Notes: generated by a model from the sequence alone, not told the origin. 19,063 nucleotides of DNA from Clostridiales bacterium UBA7103 (GCA_002493305.1 DKYJ01000043.1:1-19063), one strand, 5' to 3'. Positions 7,372 to 15,534 are shown, counted from the stretch's first letter. A program made the numbers and translations.

Positions 7372-8064
7372 ATGATCAGAAGAATAGTACATATTGACGA
7401 GGAAAAATGCACAGGCTGCGGGGCCTGCGCGACGGCTTGCCATGAGGGAGCCATCGCCATAGTCAACGGTAAGGCGCGGCTCATGCGTGATGATTATTGC
7501 GACGGTCTGGGGGACTGCCTGCCAAGCTGTCCCGCCGGAGCGATTAGCTTTGTTGAGCGCGAGGCCGAGGCATATGACCATGAGGCCGTGCAGGAGAATA
7601 TGCGCAAAAAACAAGCCGCCGCGCAGCCTGCCGCCTGTCCGGGAATGCGCGTCGTCCAGCTCAAGCCGCGCGCGGCAGCGCCGGCAAGCGCGGATGAAGC
7701 CGATAGTTGCCTTTCCCAATGGCCTGTTCAGCTCAAGCTCGCGCCGGTCAAAGCGCCGTATTTTGACGGCTCCCGCCTGCTCATCGCGGCGGACTGCACG
7801 GCATATTCCTATGCCTCGTTCCATGAGCGCTTCATGCTCGGCCATGTGACGCTCATTGCCTGCACGAAGCTGGACGCTGTGGATTATACCGATAAGCTCA
7901 CGGAGATACTGCGCTCGAATAATATCGCGGCTGTTCGCGTCGTGCGTATGGAGGTGCCCTGCTGTGGAGCACTGGACAGAACAGTGCGCGATGCCGTGGC
8001 TCTGAGCGGTAAGGATATCCCGGTGGAAACAGTTGTGCTGTCCACAGGCGGTAAAATACTGTAA
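7372..8064 (+). CDS. Ferredoxin-like 4Fe-4S protein with a conserved Cys-containing C-terminal domain
   Basis: This 230-residue protein starts at the ATG at 7372, with GGAGG at 7359-7363. Residues 13-23 hold a complete CxxCxxCxxxC cluster site. A second, atypical site is YCDGLGDCLPSCP (C43, C49, C53), with five residues between the first two cysteines. A proline/alanine-rich linker (about 75-112) leads to a C-terminal domain of about 110 residues with DC (141-142), LIAC (161-164) and VPCCGAL (196-201). Together these suggest a stand-alone electron-transfer or metal-cofactor protein found in strict anaerobes. I know of no established function. It has its own promoter and no obvious partner gene here. 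Confidence 0.88.
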   Translation: MIRRIVHIDEEKCTGCGACATACHEGAIAIVNGKARLMRDDYCDGLGDCLPSCPAGAISFVEREAEAYDHEAVQENMRKKQAAAQPAACPGMRVVQLKPRAAAPASADEADSCLSQWPVQLKLAPVKAPYFDGSRLLIAADCTAYSYASFHERFMLGHVTLIACTKLDAVDYTDKLTEILRSNNIAAVRVVRMEVPCCGALDRTVRDAVALSGKDIPVETVVLSTGGKIL

Positions 8065-8199
8065 AAAGAATATTTTTGTTGACTTTTTTGTATTTCTCCG
8101 TTACGCTGTAAACGGAAAATTGGGAATTATTGTAAACAACTACGGCGTATATTAAAAATTACACGCCGCTCCGGAACAACGCGGCAGAATGGAGATTTT
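8065..8199 (+). promoter_or_regulatory. Leader of the first NSS transporter: weak promoter and small inverted repeats
   Basis: TTGACT (8079-8084) and TACGCT (8102-8107) are 17 bases apart. The -35 is good but the -10 matches only three of six positions. CCGTT/AACGG arms lie at 8098-8102/8111-8115. CGGCGT (8143-8148) and ACGCCG (8163-8168) form a hairpin or operator-like repeat 30-55 bases before the start. No terminator follows the ferredoxin-like gene, so read-through is also possible. Confidence 0.35.
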
Positions 8200-9534
8200 A
8201 TGAATAAAGAAAAGCATACCGGCGGTCGTTTTACCAGCGGCTGGGGTTTTGTTCTGGCCTCTGTTGGCTCAGCTGTGGGCATGGCCAATGTCTGGGGCTT
8301 CCCTGCGAAGATGGGCGGCAACGGCGGCAGCGCGTTCTTGATCGCCTATCTGCTGTTTATCGCGCTTTTCGGGCTGGTGGGTCTTTCGGCGGAGTACGCA
8401 ATGGGCCGCCGCGCCCGGACAGGCACGCTTGGCACCTACAAAATGGCGTGGGAGAGGCGCAAAAAGCCCCTTGGCAAGGTGGGCGGCGCTCTTGGCTGGC
8501 TGCCGCTTGCGGGCTCAATGTGCATCGCTTTGGGCTATGCGGTGATAATTGCCTACGTCCTTAAGGCTTTCGCCTCCTCCGTGGATGGGACGCTTATGCA
8601 CGCGGATACAGCCGTGTGGTTTGAATCCTTTTCGGGCAGGGACTACTCGGTCGTTCCCTTCCATGTGATCGTTGTTGTCGGTACGCTGCTTACGCTTCTT
8701 TTAGGCCCGAAGAGCATCGAAAAGACCAACCGTATAATGATGCCCGCGTTTTTTATCATTTTTGTTGTGCTTGCCGTATGGGTTGCCTTTCTTCCCGGAG
8801 CGGCGGAGGGATATAAATATATGTTCTCGCCCCGGTGGGAGGAGCTTTGCGACCCTATGGTATGGATATGGGCTATGGGGCAAGCGTTTTTCTCCCTGTC
8901 CGTCACGGGCAGCGGAATGATAGTCTACGGCGCGTATCTTGACACGGCGGAGGATGTTGTCGCGCTGGCTAAGCGCACGGCGCTTTTTGATACAATTGCC
9001 GCACTTGTCGCAGCGCTTGTGATGATCCCCGCCTGCTTCGCTTTTGGGCTTGATATAGGCGCGGGGCCGTCGCTGCTGTTTGTGACGCTGCCCAGAATAT
9101 TGCAGAGCATACCCATGGGCGGCCTTTTCGCGGTGATCTTATATGTGGCGATGATATTTGCCGGGGTCAGCTCTCTGCAAAATATGTTTGAGGCGGTGGG
9201 GGAGAGCCTGCTGCACCGCTTCCCCAAGCTCAGCCGGAAGCTGGCGCTTGTCATCATGTGTATTTTGTGCCTTGGAGTGGGCGTGAATATGGAGCCTATT
9301 TTCAAGTGGGGCCCATGGATGGATATTGTCTCCATCTACATTATCCCCATCGGCGCGACGCTGGGCGCCGTGACATGGTTCTGGATAACGCCGCGCAATG
9401 AGCTTATGGACGAGATAAACCGCAGCTCGAAAAAACAGCGCGGCAGCCTCTGGTATGGCCTTGGCAGGTATCTCTATGTTCCCTGCGCGGTCATCCTCTG
9501 CTGTGTGGCGCTGTTTATGCAGGTCGCGTTTTGA
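8200..9534 (+). CDS. NSS-family sodium-dependent transporter, first copy
   Basis: The protein has 444 residues and about eleven membrane segments, typical of short bacterial neurotransmitter:sodium symporters of the MhsT/Tyt1 type. The family signature lies at the N-terminus: GFVLASVGSAVGMANVWGFP (16-35), then the GGNGG loop and SAEYAMGR. N30 matches the Na+-site Asn of LeuT. TM6 has the expected unwound GQAFFSLSVTGSGM segment. Unusually, residue 33 is Gly where the family normally has Arg or Lys, the outer gate. The ATG at 8200 has GGAG about six bases upstream. The substrate is probably a neutral or aromatic amino acid, but this cannot be fixed by reading. It is convergent with the second NSS gene. 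Confidence 0.93.
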   Translation: MNKEKHTGGRFTSGWGFVLASVGSAVGMANVWGFPAKMGGNGGSAFLIAYLLFIALFGLVGLSAEYAMGRRARTGTLGTYKMAWERRKKPLGKVGGALGWLPLAGSMCIALGYAVIIAYVLKAFASSVDGTLMHADTAVWFESFSGRDYSVVPFHVIVVVGTLLTLLLGPKSIEKTNRIMMPAFFIIFVVLAVWVAFLPGAAEGYKYMFSPRWEELCDPMVWIWAMGQAFFSLSVTGSGMIVYGAYLDTAEDVVALAKRTALFDTIAALVAALVMIPACFAFGLDIGAGPSLLFVTLPRILQSIPMGGLFAVILYVAMIFAGVSSLQNMFEAVGESLLHRFPKLSRKLALVIMCILCLGVGVNMEPIFKWGPWMDIVSIYIIPIGATLGAVTWFWITPRNELMDEINRSSKKQRGSLWYGLGRYLYVPCAVILCCVALFMQVAF

Positions 9535-9544
9535 TGTATAACAG

Positions 9545-9586
9545 CGCAAAAATCCGCCTCGAATCGGTTCGAGGCGGATTTTTGCG
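9545..9586. terminator. Perfect bidirectional terminator between the two NSS genes
   Basis: A 19-bp perfect inverted repeat (9545-9563 with 9568-9586) has a TCGG loop and a GC-rich core flanked by A and T runs within the arms. It works for both convergent NSS genes. Confidence 0.93.
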
Positions 9587-9598
9587 TAAATCAGAAAA

Positions 9599-10951
9599 TC
9601 ATATAAGACCCTGAATAAGGATCACCAGAATGAGCACGGGGAGCACATACTGGAAAAAGGGCTTGAAACGGCGGGACATTTTAAGCCCCTTGCCGGCGTT
9701 GGCTTCCTCAAGATAGTTCTCAAAGCCCCAGCCCCATTTACTAACGCAGAAGAGCAAGTACACCAGGGAACCCAGCGGCAGCAGGAGATTGCTTACGATG
9801 AAGTCCTCGGAGTCAAGAATATCCCTTGCGCCGATGATATGCACATCGATCCAGAGGTTATAGCCCAGCACGCAGGGGATGCTTGCAAGGAGGATAAAGA
9901 CACCGTTGATAATTGTCGCCTTTTGCCTTGACCAGCCGAAATTGTCCATAGCGTTTGCCTGAAGATTTTCAAACACGGCGATGACCGTTGAAAAGCTGGC
10001 GAAGGTCATGAACAGGAAGAAGAGCGAGCCCCAAAGCCTGCCGCCGGCCATGCTCAGGAAAACACGGGGCAGGGTGATGAAGATGAGCGACGGCCCCTGC
10101 GCCGGCTCGACCCCGAAGGAGAAGCAGGCCGGGAAGATGATAAGCCCCGCGACTATGGCCACAAAGGTATCCAGCGCGCAGATGCGGGCGGCCTCTCCGG
10201 TGAGGGTGTGGCTGCGGTTCATATAGCTGCCAAAGACCTCCATGGCGGCGATGCCCAGACTCAGCGTGAAGAAAGCCTGATTCATAGCGGCGGTGATGAC
10301 ATGGCCGAGACCGGCCTGAGCGGCACGCTTAAAGTCTGGCAGAAGATAGAACTTCACGCCCTCAGAGGCACCGGGGAGGGTAAGACTGTGGACGGCGAGA
10401 ACCGAGATAAGAGCCAGCAGACCCAGCATCATGATCTTGGTTATCTTCTCAAGCCCGCTCTGGAGCTTGAAGCTGCATACAAGAAAACCGGCAAGCACCG
10501 TGACCGCCATAAAAATGCCCATCTCTGAGGGGCTGCCCAGCATGTTGAAGAACACCGAGTCCACACCGTCAATGCTCATGCCCTCAAAGGCTCCCCCGGC
10601 AAACTTGAAGAAATAGCCAAGCATCCAGCCGGAGACGGTGGTGTAATACATCATGAGCATGATGCAGCCAGCCACGCAGAACCAGCCGTGAATATGCCAT
10701 TTACTGCCCGCGGGCTCAAGGGCACGGTAGCCCAGGACGGCGCTCTTACGGCTGGCTCTGCCAACTGCCAGTTCCATAGTCAGCACCGGGATACCCATAA
10801 TAATAAGAAACAGCAGGTAAAACAGCACGAACACGCCGCCGCCGTTTTCACCCGTCACATACGGGAATTTCCAGACATTACCTATGCCTATCGCGCAGCC
10901 GGCGCTGACAAGCAGGAATCCCAGCCGGGATTTGAAACCCTCTCTGTTCAT
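9599..10951 (-). CDS. NSS-family sodium-dependent transporter, second copy
   Basis: The ATG at 10951 (MNREGFKSRLGF) has AAGGAGAG upstream with good spacing, giving 450 residues; the longer open frame upstream crosses the promoter and is rejected. The signature GCAIGIGNVWKFPYVTGENGG (18-38) is close to the family consensus, with N25 at the Na+ site and a basic gate residue K28. About eleven membrane segments are visible, including GQGL..MNQAFFTLSLGIAAM-type TM6 features. It is a Na+-coupled amino-acid carrier. It has its own strong promoter and follows the terminator of the tetR gene, so it is transcribed independently. It diverges clearly from the first NSS copy, so this is not a recent duplication. 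Confidence 0.93.
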   Translation of the reverse strand: MNREGFKSRLGFLLVSAGCAIGIGNVWKFPYVTGENGGGVFVLFYLLFLIIMGIPVLTMELAVGRASRKSAVLGYRALEPAGSKWHIHGWFCVAGCIMLMMYYTTVSGWMLGYFFKFAGGAFEGMSIDGVDSVFFNMLGSPSEMGIFMAVTVLAGFLVCSFKLQSGLEKITKIMMLGLLALISVLAVHSLTLPGASEGVKFYLLPDFKRAAQAGLGHVITAAMNQAFFTLSLGIAAMEVFGSYMNRSHTLTGEAARICALDTFVAIVAGLIIFPACFSFGVEPAQGPSLIFITLPRVFLSMAGGRLWGSLFFLFMTFASFSTVIAVFENLQANAMDNFGWSRQKATIINGVFILLASIPCVLGYNLWIDVHIIGARDILDSEDFIVSNLLLPLGSLVYLLFCVSKWGWGFENYLEEANAGKGLKMSRRFKPFFQYVLPVLILVILIQGLI

Positions 10952-10984
10952 GTTTCTCTCCTTAAATTTGTTTTGGACTTTAAC

Positions 10985-11013
10985 ATGATACTTGACTGAG
11001 ACCCGAAAGTCAA
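10985..11013 (-). promoter_or_regulatory. Promoter of the second NSS transporter
   Basis: On the minus strand TTGACT (11008-11013) and TATCAT (10985-10990) lie 17 bases apart, 34 bases before the start codon. Confidence 0.8.
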
Positions 11014-11049
11014 ACCATTTTTGCACATTTCGGCATATCCGCGTAAAAA

Positions 11050-11098
11050 TATGCAAAAACCGCAGATACAAAGGGTTTTACCCTTCGAATCTGCGGTT
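11050..11098 (-). terminator. Intrinsic terminator after tetR
   Basis: AACCGCAGAT (11058-11067) pairs with ATCTGCGGTT (11089-11098), and AAGGG with CCCTT extends the stem past a small internal mismatch. On the minus strand a TTTTTGCATATTTT tail follows. Confidence 0.85.
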
Positions 11099-11111
11099 GG
11101 ATATGTCCTAT

Positions 11112-11693
11112 TCAGGGCTTTGCCAGGTTACCGATATAGCCGATTATATTGTGGTTTATACCGCCGGTGAGTACACCGTTATAGTTGCAGATGAAGGTTC
11201 CGGCAATGAGTATCATCATCGCCTCAGCTTCCTGCCTGCCCACGCTATCGCCATAGACGGAGATAAGGCACTGCTCCATGACGCTGCGCCACTGCATGAA
11301 CTCTTCCCGCACAAGCGCGGCAATCTCATCGTTATAGTGGGTCAGCACATAGGTCTGCGTCGTGGCGTTGGGGCGCTCCTCACCCACCTTGCCGTCGGCC
11401 ACATAGGCCATAAATGCGTTCATATACGCAAGATTGCTCTCGTAATCCTGCCTGTTGTGCTCCATGAACCACTTGCGGCATTTATCCGTCATGAAATCCC
11501 TTGTATAGCGGACATAGCTTGCCACAAGCGCGTCACGGCTTGGAAAATAATTGAGCAGATTCGCGTGGGACATCCCGGCCTCCGCCGCGATATCCCGCAG
11601 GGAAATGTTCATAATGGGCTTTTTTTCTATGCAGCGCTGAAAGGCCATGAGAATATCGTGGCGCACCGCGGACTTATCAACGACTATCGGCAA
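11112..11693 (-). CDS. TetR/AcrR-family transcriptional regulator
   Basis: The protein has 193 residues. The start is a TTG at 11693, supported by GAGGTG seven bases upstream; the next Met (residue 16) would cut into the first helix. The N-terminal helix-turn-helix spans about 30-50: ISLRDIAAEAGMSHANLLNYF, matching the TetR pattern well, including the LxNYF end of the recognition helix. The C-terminal ligand domain has several scattered Cys and His residues but no obvious metal motif. It lies 38 bases after the HMA-TauE gene, so it may be the last gene of the copper-type operon, although it also has a promoter of its own. It is a candidate for the palindrome at 15517-15596. It could instead act on the NSS gene downstream. 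Confidence 0.9.
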   Translation of the reverse strand: MPIVVDKSAVRHDILMAFQRCIEKKPIMNISLRDIAAEAGMSHANLLNYFPSRDALVASYVRYTRDFMTDKCRKWFMEHNRQDYESNLAYMNAFMAYVADGKVGEERPNATTQTYVLTHYNDEIAALVREEFMQWRSVMEQCLISVYGDSVGRQEAEAMMILIAGTFICNYNGVLTGGINHNIIGYIGNLAKP

Positions 11694-11717
11694 GGAATAT
11701 CACCTCGTTTCTCAGCG

Positions 11718-11746
11718 ATTATAACCGATTTTCAGATAAGCCGCAA
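11718..11746 (-). promoter_or_regulatory. Internal promoter for tetR
   Basis: On the minus strand TTGCGG (11741-11746) and a perfect TATAAT (11718-11723) lie 17 bases apart. The -35 box is inside the end of the preceding gene. The start codon is 25 bases after the -10 box. Confidence 0.65.
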
Positions 11747-12679
11747 GCCCGAGATGAACATTTTAAGCCCCATTGACAGTACGAGCACCGCGCCGAGCTT
11801 TGTCATATACCGGTTGACGGACTTCGGGAACAGCGCGCCCCACGCGCCGAAAATGAGCAGCAGCGGCACCGTGCCGAGGGCAAAGCAGAGCATAATAAGA
11901 GCACCGCTCAATGCGCTGCCCGCTGCTGCTGCCTGGAGCCACACGGCATACAGCGCGCCGCAGGGCATAAGCCCGGTGGCAAGGCCGATAAGCAGCGGCA
12001 TACCCGTCAGCCGCCGCCCAAGGCCACCGGGCAGAGCACAGGGCTTTTGAGAGCTTCCGAGCAATGCCGACAGTGAGGGCAGCAGCCCCCACAGATTGAG
12101 CCCAATGAGACATACGGCAAGCCCCGCCATGGTAAAGACCATGGACTTGACGCTCTGGGTATAGGCAATGGCCCTGCCGAGAGCGCCTATGATCGCGCCG
12201 ACAAGCATATACGATATGGCGCGGCCCAGATTATAGCAGGCCGACGCCTTCAGGGGCGAATTGCTGCGAACAGTCTGTCCCAGCAAGATACCGCCGCACA
12301 TACATATACAGTGAGGGCTTGTCACAAGTCCCAGAAGAAATGCCGCGCCATAGCTCAGCTTATCGCTCTGCCCGCCCGAAGCAGGGGAGAGCGACAGAAG
12401 ATAAACGGTAAAAATCATGGTCAGAACCGCGCAGAGAGCGTCAAAGAGCCATTCTTTCAGCGCTTTTTTACCGCAGGCGTAGCCTGCAAGGCGCAGGCTC
12501 TGCGTCATTTCACCGGGATTAGTTATCGCGGGGTCGTATTCCACCAGCGCGCAAGCTTTAAGATAGCTCACTCTTGCGCCGATGACGCCGCGGGTTTGGA
12601 TAAGGGCTGTCTCCGCCTCCTCAACGCAGGAGCGGCATATCATGCCCCGGATATTGATTTTAAGTGTTTTTGTCGTCAT
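11732..12679 (-). CDS. HMA domain fused to a TauE/SafE (UreH-like) membrane protein
   Basis: The chain has 315 residues from the ATG at 12679. Residues 4-68 are a heavy-metal-associated domain with the binding loop GMICRSC (C15, C18). About seven membrane segments follow, of the kind annotated as sulfite exporter TauE/SafE or UreH-like, related to the DsbD/CcdA core. Landmarks are TSPHCICMCGG (120-130) and GLMPCGALYAVW (236-247), giving a Cys/Pro pair in each half. Such proteins are linked to copper handling and cytochrome oxidase assembly in FixGHIS-type loci. The start overlaps the end of the ATPase gene by 20 bases and has no clear ribosome site, so it probably depends on coupled translation. 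A metal-transfer or thiol-redox role is inferred. Confidence 0.88.
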   Translation of the reverse strand: MTTKTLKINIRGMICRSCVEEAETALIQTRGVIGARVSYLKACALVEYDPAITNPGEMTQSLRLAGYACGKKALKEWLFDALCAVLTMIFTVYLLSLSPASGGQSDKLSYGAAFLLGLVTSPHCICMCGGILLGQTVRSNSPLKASACYNLGRAISYMLVGAIIGALGRAIAYTQSVKSMVFTMAGLAVCLIGLNLWGLLPSLSALLGSSQKPCALPGGLGRRLTGMPLLIGLATGLMPCGALYAVWLQAAAAGSALSGALIMLCFALGTVPLLLIFGAWGALFPKSVNRYMTKLGAVLVLSMGLKMFISGLRLI

Positions 12680-14984
12680 ATTTATTAAGCCTAAGCGCGT
12701 GCAGCACAACTCCGTTGGAGGAGAGAGTCATGGCGGCGGCTGCAATGGAGGGGTTTACTATTCCAAAAGCCGCCACCGGCACGCAGATAAGATTATACAT
12801 CAGCGCCCAGACAAAGCTGCGGCGCACCGTGCGTATCGTCGCTCCGGAGAGCTTCAGCGCCAGAGGCACGCGGCTGATATCTCCGGAGGGGAGCACTATG
12901 CCCGCGCTCTCAATGGCAATATCCGTCCCTGTGCCCATGGCTATGCCGATATCCGCCGCCGCAAGAGCGGGGGCGTCGTTTATCCCGTCGCCTATCATGC
13001 AGACCTTTTTGCCATTGGCGCGCAGTTTCTCCACAGCCGCCGCCTTTTCCTGCGGCAGAACGCGGGAGAGTACATTGTCAATGCCGCAAGCCTTGGCGGT
13101 GTGTACGGCGGACTCCTCTCTGTCTCCGGTGATGAGCCAGATTTCCTTCCCCATAGCCTTGAGTTTTTCCACAGCCTGAGCCGCGTTGGGGCGGAGCTTA
13201 TCCTCAATATACATTGCCCCGAGTGGCTGTCTGTCCAGCGCAAGGCATAGCTCGCTCTGTACCGGGCCGGGACGGGGGAGCGGGCCTGTATCGATCCCGA
13301 GGCTGGAAAGCCACTGACGGCTGCCGCACAAAAGGCGCTTGCCGTCGATAAGACCGGACACGCCGCAGCCGGGGAAGGTCTCAAAATGCCCGACAGCCGG
13401 AGGGACAAAGCCGCCCAATCTGGAAGCCGCGCAGGAGCAGACGGCCAAAGCCAGCGGGTGGTTGGAAAGCCGCTCTATTCCGGCGGCAAGGCGCAGCAGC
13501 TCTTCCTCGTCGCCGAGAGCAAAAAGTTCCGTTACCTCAGGCTGACCGAGAGTGAGAGTTCCGGTTTTGTCAAAGACCACCACGGAGCACTCATGAGCAG
13601 TTTCAAGTGCTTCGCCGCCCTTGAAGAGTATGCCGAGCTCTGCCGCCCGGCCGGAGCCGGTCATAATGGCTGTTGGCGCCGCCAGCCCCAGAGCGCATGG
13701 ACAGGCGATTATCAGAACACCGCACATGGTATAAATGGCTTTATCCATATTCCCCGGGTCGGCAAGGCAAAACCATACGCAGAAAACGCACAGCGCGATG
13801 AGTACTATCGCCGGGACGAAAATGCTTGCAATTTTATCAGCAAGCCGCTGCACCGGCGCTTTCGAGCTTTGGCAGCGCTGAACGGTGTCAACTATCTGCT
13901 GCAAAACCGTGTCCCGGCCAAGGCTCTGCGCCAAACAGACAAGACTTCCTGAGCGGCACAGAGTCCCCGCCGCCACTTTGCTTCCGGAGGATTTGAGGAT
14001 CGGCAGGCTCTCGCCGGTGAGCATGGATTCATCAACCGCCGCCTCGCCCTCAAGCACCAGCCCGTCAACGCTCACTCGCTCTCCCGCGCGGATCAGCACC
14101 CGGTCGCCCTCCTCAAGCTCGTCGATGCTTACAGGCTGTTCCTTATCGCCGCTTAAAACCGTGGCTGTCATGGGCTGAAGGCGCAGCAGGGAGCGCACGG
14201 AGGCTCTGGCACTGTTGACGGCCAGAACTTCCAGATAGCGCCCAAGGTATATGAGACTTATCAACACGCCCTGACAGAGAAAATACAGCTTTATTTCTTC
14301 CGTCGCGGTCAGGGCGGTGTACGCGCTGTAAAGATATATGACCGTTGTTGACAGACTCACGAGCAGATCCATGTTCATTGTTTTGCTCAAGAGCCCGTGG
14401 AACGCTTTTTTGTAGAAATACCGCCCTGAGACGGCCTGCATGACAGTGGCGTCAATGAGCTGGACGATGGGCGGCAGATCCCAGAGCAGCGGCATTGTAA
14501 GCGCCCCGGAGAATATCAGCAGGCGCAGAAGATAAAAACGGTGGTCAAGCTCGTCATTTTCCTCACCGTTTTCGACCTCTCCCAGCTCCACGCTGAGGCC
14601 GGCGGCTTTTGCCGCACTTATCAGCCGGCGGCTGTCAAGGCCGATGGGGTAGAGGCTCACCGAAAAGCCGCCCTCGACCGCTTCAGCCTTCATCACGCCA
14701 AACTCGTCCGAAAGCGCGGCGAGCGCCCGTGCCCGTGCGGGATCGTCCGGCGGGTCACATTTGAGCATTACCTTGTCAACGGGCAGGGAGAAGCCCACTT
14801 TTTTTATGCGCCGCGCGATTTCCGAAAGGCAGGTCGTATCCTCGTCAAAGGATATGAAAGCCTTTGAAGAAGCGTAATTTACGCTGGCGCTCCCGACTCC
14901 CTCAAGAGAGGACAGAGCCCGTTCAAGGCGCGGCAAACATGCGGCGCAGTCTATACCGGAGATCTTTAATGTGACTTCGGTCAT
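12660..14984 (-). CDS. copA: Copper-type P1B ATPase (CopA-like)
   Basis: The protein has 774 residues. An N-terminal HMA domain carries GIDCAAC (10-16). Residues 72-134 look like a second HMA fold lacking CxxC. The catalytic set is complete: TGES (323-326), CPC (428-430) in the metal-path helix, DKTGT (472-476), HP (509-510), and GDGINDAP (665-672). The final two helices carry YN (730-731) and MTLSSN (752-757), matching the Cu+-selective group (P1B-1). It exports Cu+ from the cytoplasm with ATP. It could instead load copper into oxidases, as FixI/CcoI proteins do. The ATG overlaps the stop of the upstream gene as ATGA (14981-14984). The next gene overlaps its end. Confidence 0.95.
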   Translation of the reverse strand: MTEVTLKISGIDCAACLPRLERALSSLEGVGSASVNYASSKAFISFDEDTTCLSEIARRIKKVGFSLPVDKVMLKCDPPDDPARARALAALSDEFGVMKAEAVEGGFSVSLYPIGLDSRRLISAAKAAGLSVELGEVENGEENDELDHRFYLLRLLIFSGALTMPLLWDLPPIVQLIDATVMQAVSGRYFYKKAFHGLLSKTMNMDLLVSLSTTVIYLYSAYTALTATEEIKLYFLCQGVLISLIYLGRYLEVLAVNSARASVRSLLRLQPMTATVLSGDKEQPVSIDELEEGDRVLIRAGERVSVDGLVLEGEAAVDESMLTGESLPILKSSGSKVAAGTLCRSGSLVCLAQSLGRDTVLQQIVDTVQRCQSSKAPVQRLADKIASIFVPAIVLIALCVFCVWFCLADPGNMDKAIYTMCGVLIIACPCALGLAAPTAIMTGSGRAAELGILFKGGEALETAHECSVVVFDKTGTLTLGQPEVTELFALGDEEELLRLAAGIERLSNHPLALAVCSCAASRLGGFVPPAVGHFETFPGCGVSGLIDGKRLLCGSRQWLSSLGIDTGPLPRPGPVQSELCLALDRQPLGAMYIEDKLRPNAAQAVEKLKAMGKEIWLITGDREESAVHTAKACGIDNVLSRVLPQEKAAAVEKLRANGKKVCMIGDGINDAPALAAADIGIAMGTGTDIAIESAGIVLPSGDISRVPLALKLSGATIRTVRRSFVWALMYNLICVPVAAFGIVNPSIAAAAMTLSSNGVVLHALRLNKYDDKNT

Positions 14985-15493
14985 GCTTCGACCTGTTTAG
15001 CCTCTTTTTTAAGCTTGAAATAGGTCTTAAAGCCGATGACCGAGCAGGGCACACAGCAGGGGATCATATGGAAAAGCAGCACCCAGCTGAGCCAGTCCAC
15101 ACCCTGATAGAAATTGCCCTGATATGTAACGCCATTTATAAGCTCAAAATACGAAAAGTTCCAAACGCCCCACAGCCCGGTGGCCGAGCCGAAAAGGTGA
15201 AGGATAATGAAGGATGCGGGGGTGAAGATGCCGCCGATGGCGCAGACCAGCGAGGACGACATTCTGCCCGACTTTGCAAGAAAAATCGTGAGCACCGGCA
15301 GCACATACACCGTCAGATTCAGGCACCAGAGAGCGATAGGTATGGTGTAGCCCCAGTTGAGCGCCTGACGGATATGATCTCCGTCATGTACCAGCACCGC
15401 CGCCACCATAACAAGCCCGCAGACAAAAATCGTGTGCGAGAGCTTCGGGTCGAGCTTTTTGTCGAGCATAGCCGCCGTTTCTCTTTCAGACAT
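14981..15493 (-). CDS. Four-TM membrane protein with conserved-looking His, Asp and Cys residues, unknown
   Basis: The protein has 170 residues, starting at the ATG at 15493 with AGGAGG seven bases upstream. Four hydrophobic segments lie at about 21-35, 50-73, 82-101 and 134-156. Possible metal ligands sit near membrane ends: HDGDH (36-40), H99, H142 and CCVPC (146-150). The C-terminal tail is basic and cytoplasmic by charge. I do not recognise a family. It is first in the copper-type operon and overlaps the ATPase gene by ATGA, so it probably shares the ATPase's role, for example as a metal acceptor, sensor or partner in the membrane. This function is inference from context and residues only. 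Confidence 0.8.
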   Translation of the reverse strand: MSERETAAMLDKKLDPKLSHTIFVCGLVMVAAVLVHDGDHIRQALNWGYTIPIALWCLNLTVYVLPVLTIFLAKSGRMSSSLVCAIGGIFTPASFIILHLFGSATGLWGVWNFSYFELINGVTYQGNFYQGVDWLSWVLLFHMIPCCVPCSVIGFKTYFKLKKEAKQVEA

Positions 15494-15516
15494 TGTGATT
15501 CCTCCTGAAATTTAAT

Positions 15517-15530
15517 TTACCAAGTGGTAA
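15517..15530. promoter_or_regulatory. Operator palindrome, copy 1 (copper-type operon side)
   Basis: TTACCAAGTGGTAA is a 14-bp palindrome apart from its centre. It lies at the expected transcription start of the minus-strand promoter (-10 at 15535-15540), an ideal place for a repressor. Confidence 0.75.
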
Positions 15531-15534
15531 GTAT

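Noticed and set aside
8200..10951. The two NSS genes as a recent inverted duplication
   Set aside because: Their protein sequences differ at most positions outside the family signature, so they are old paralogues or separately acquired.
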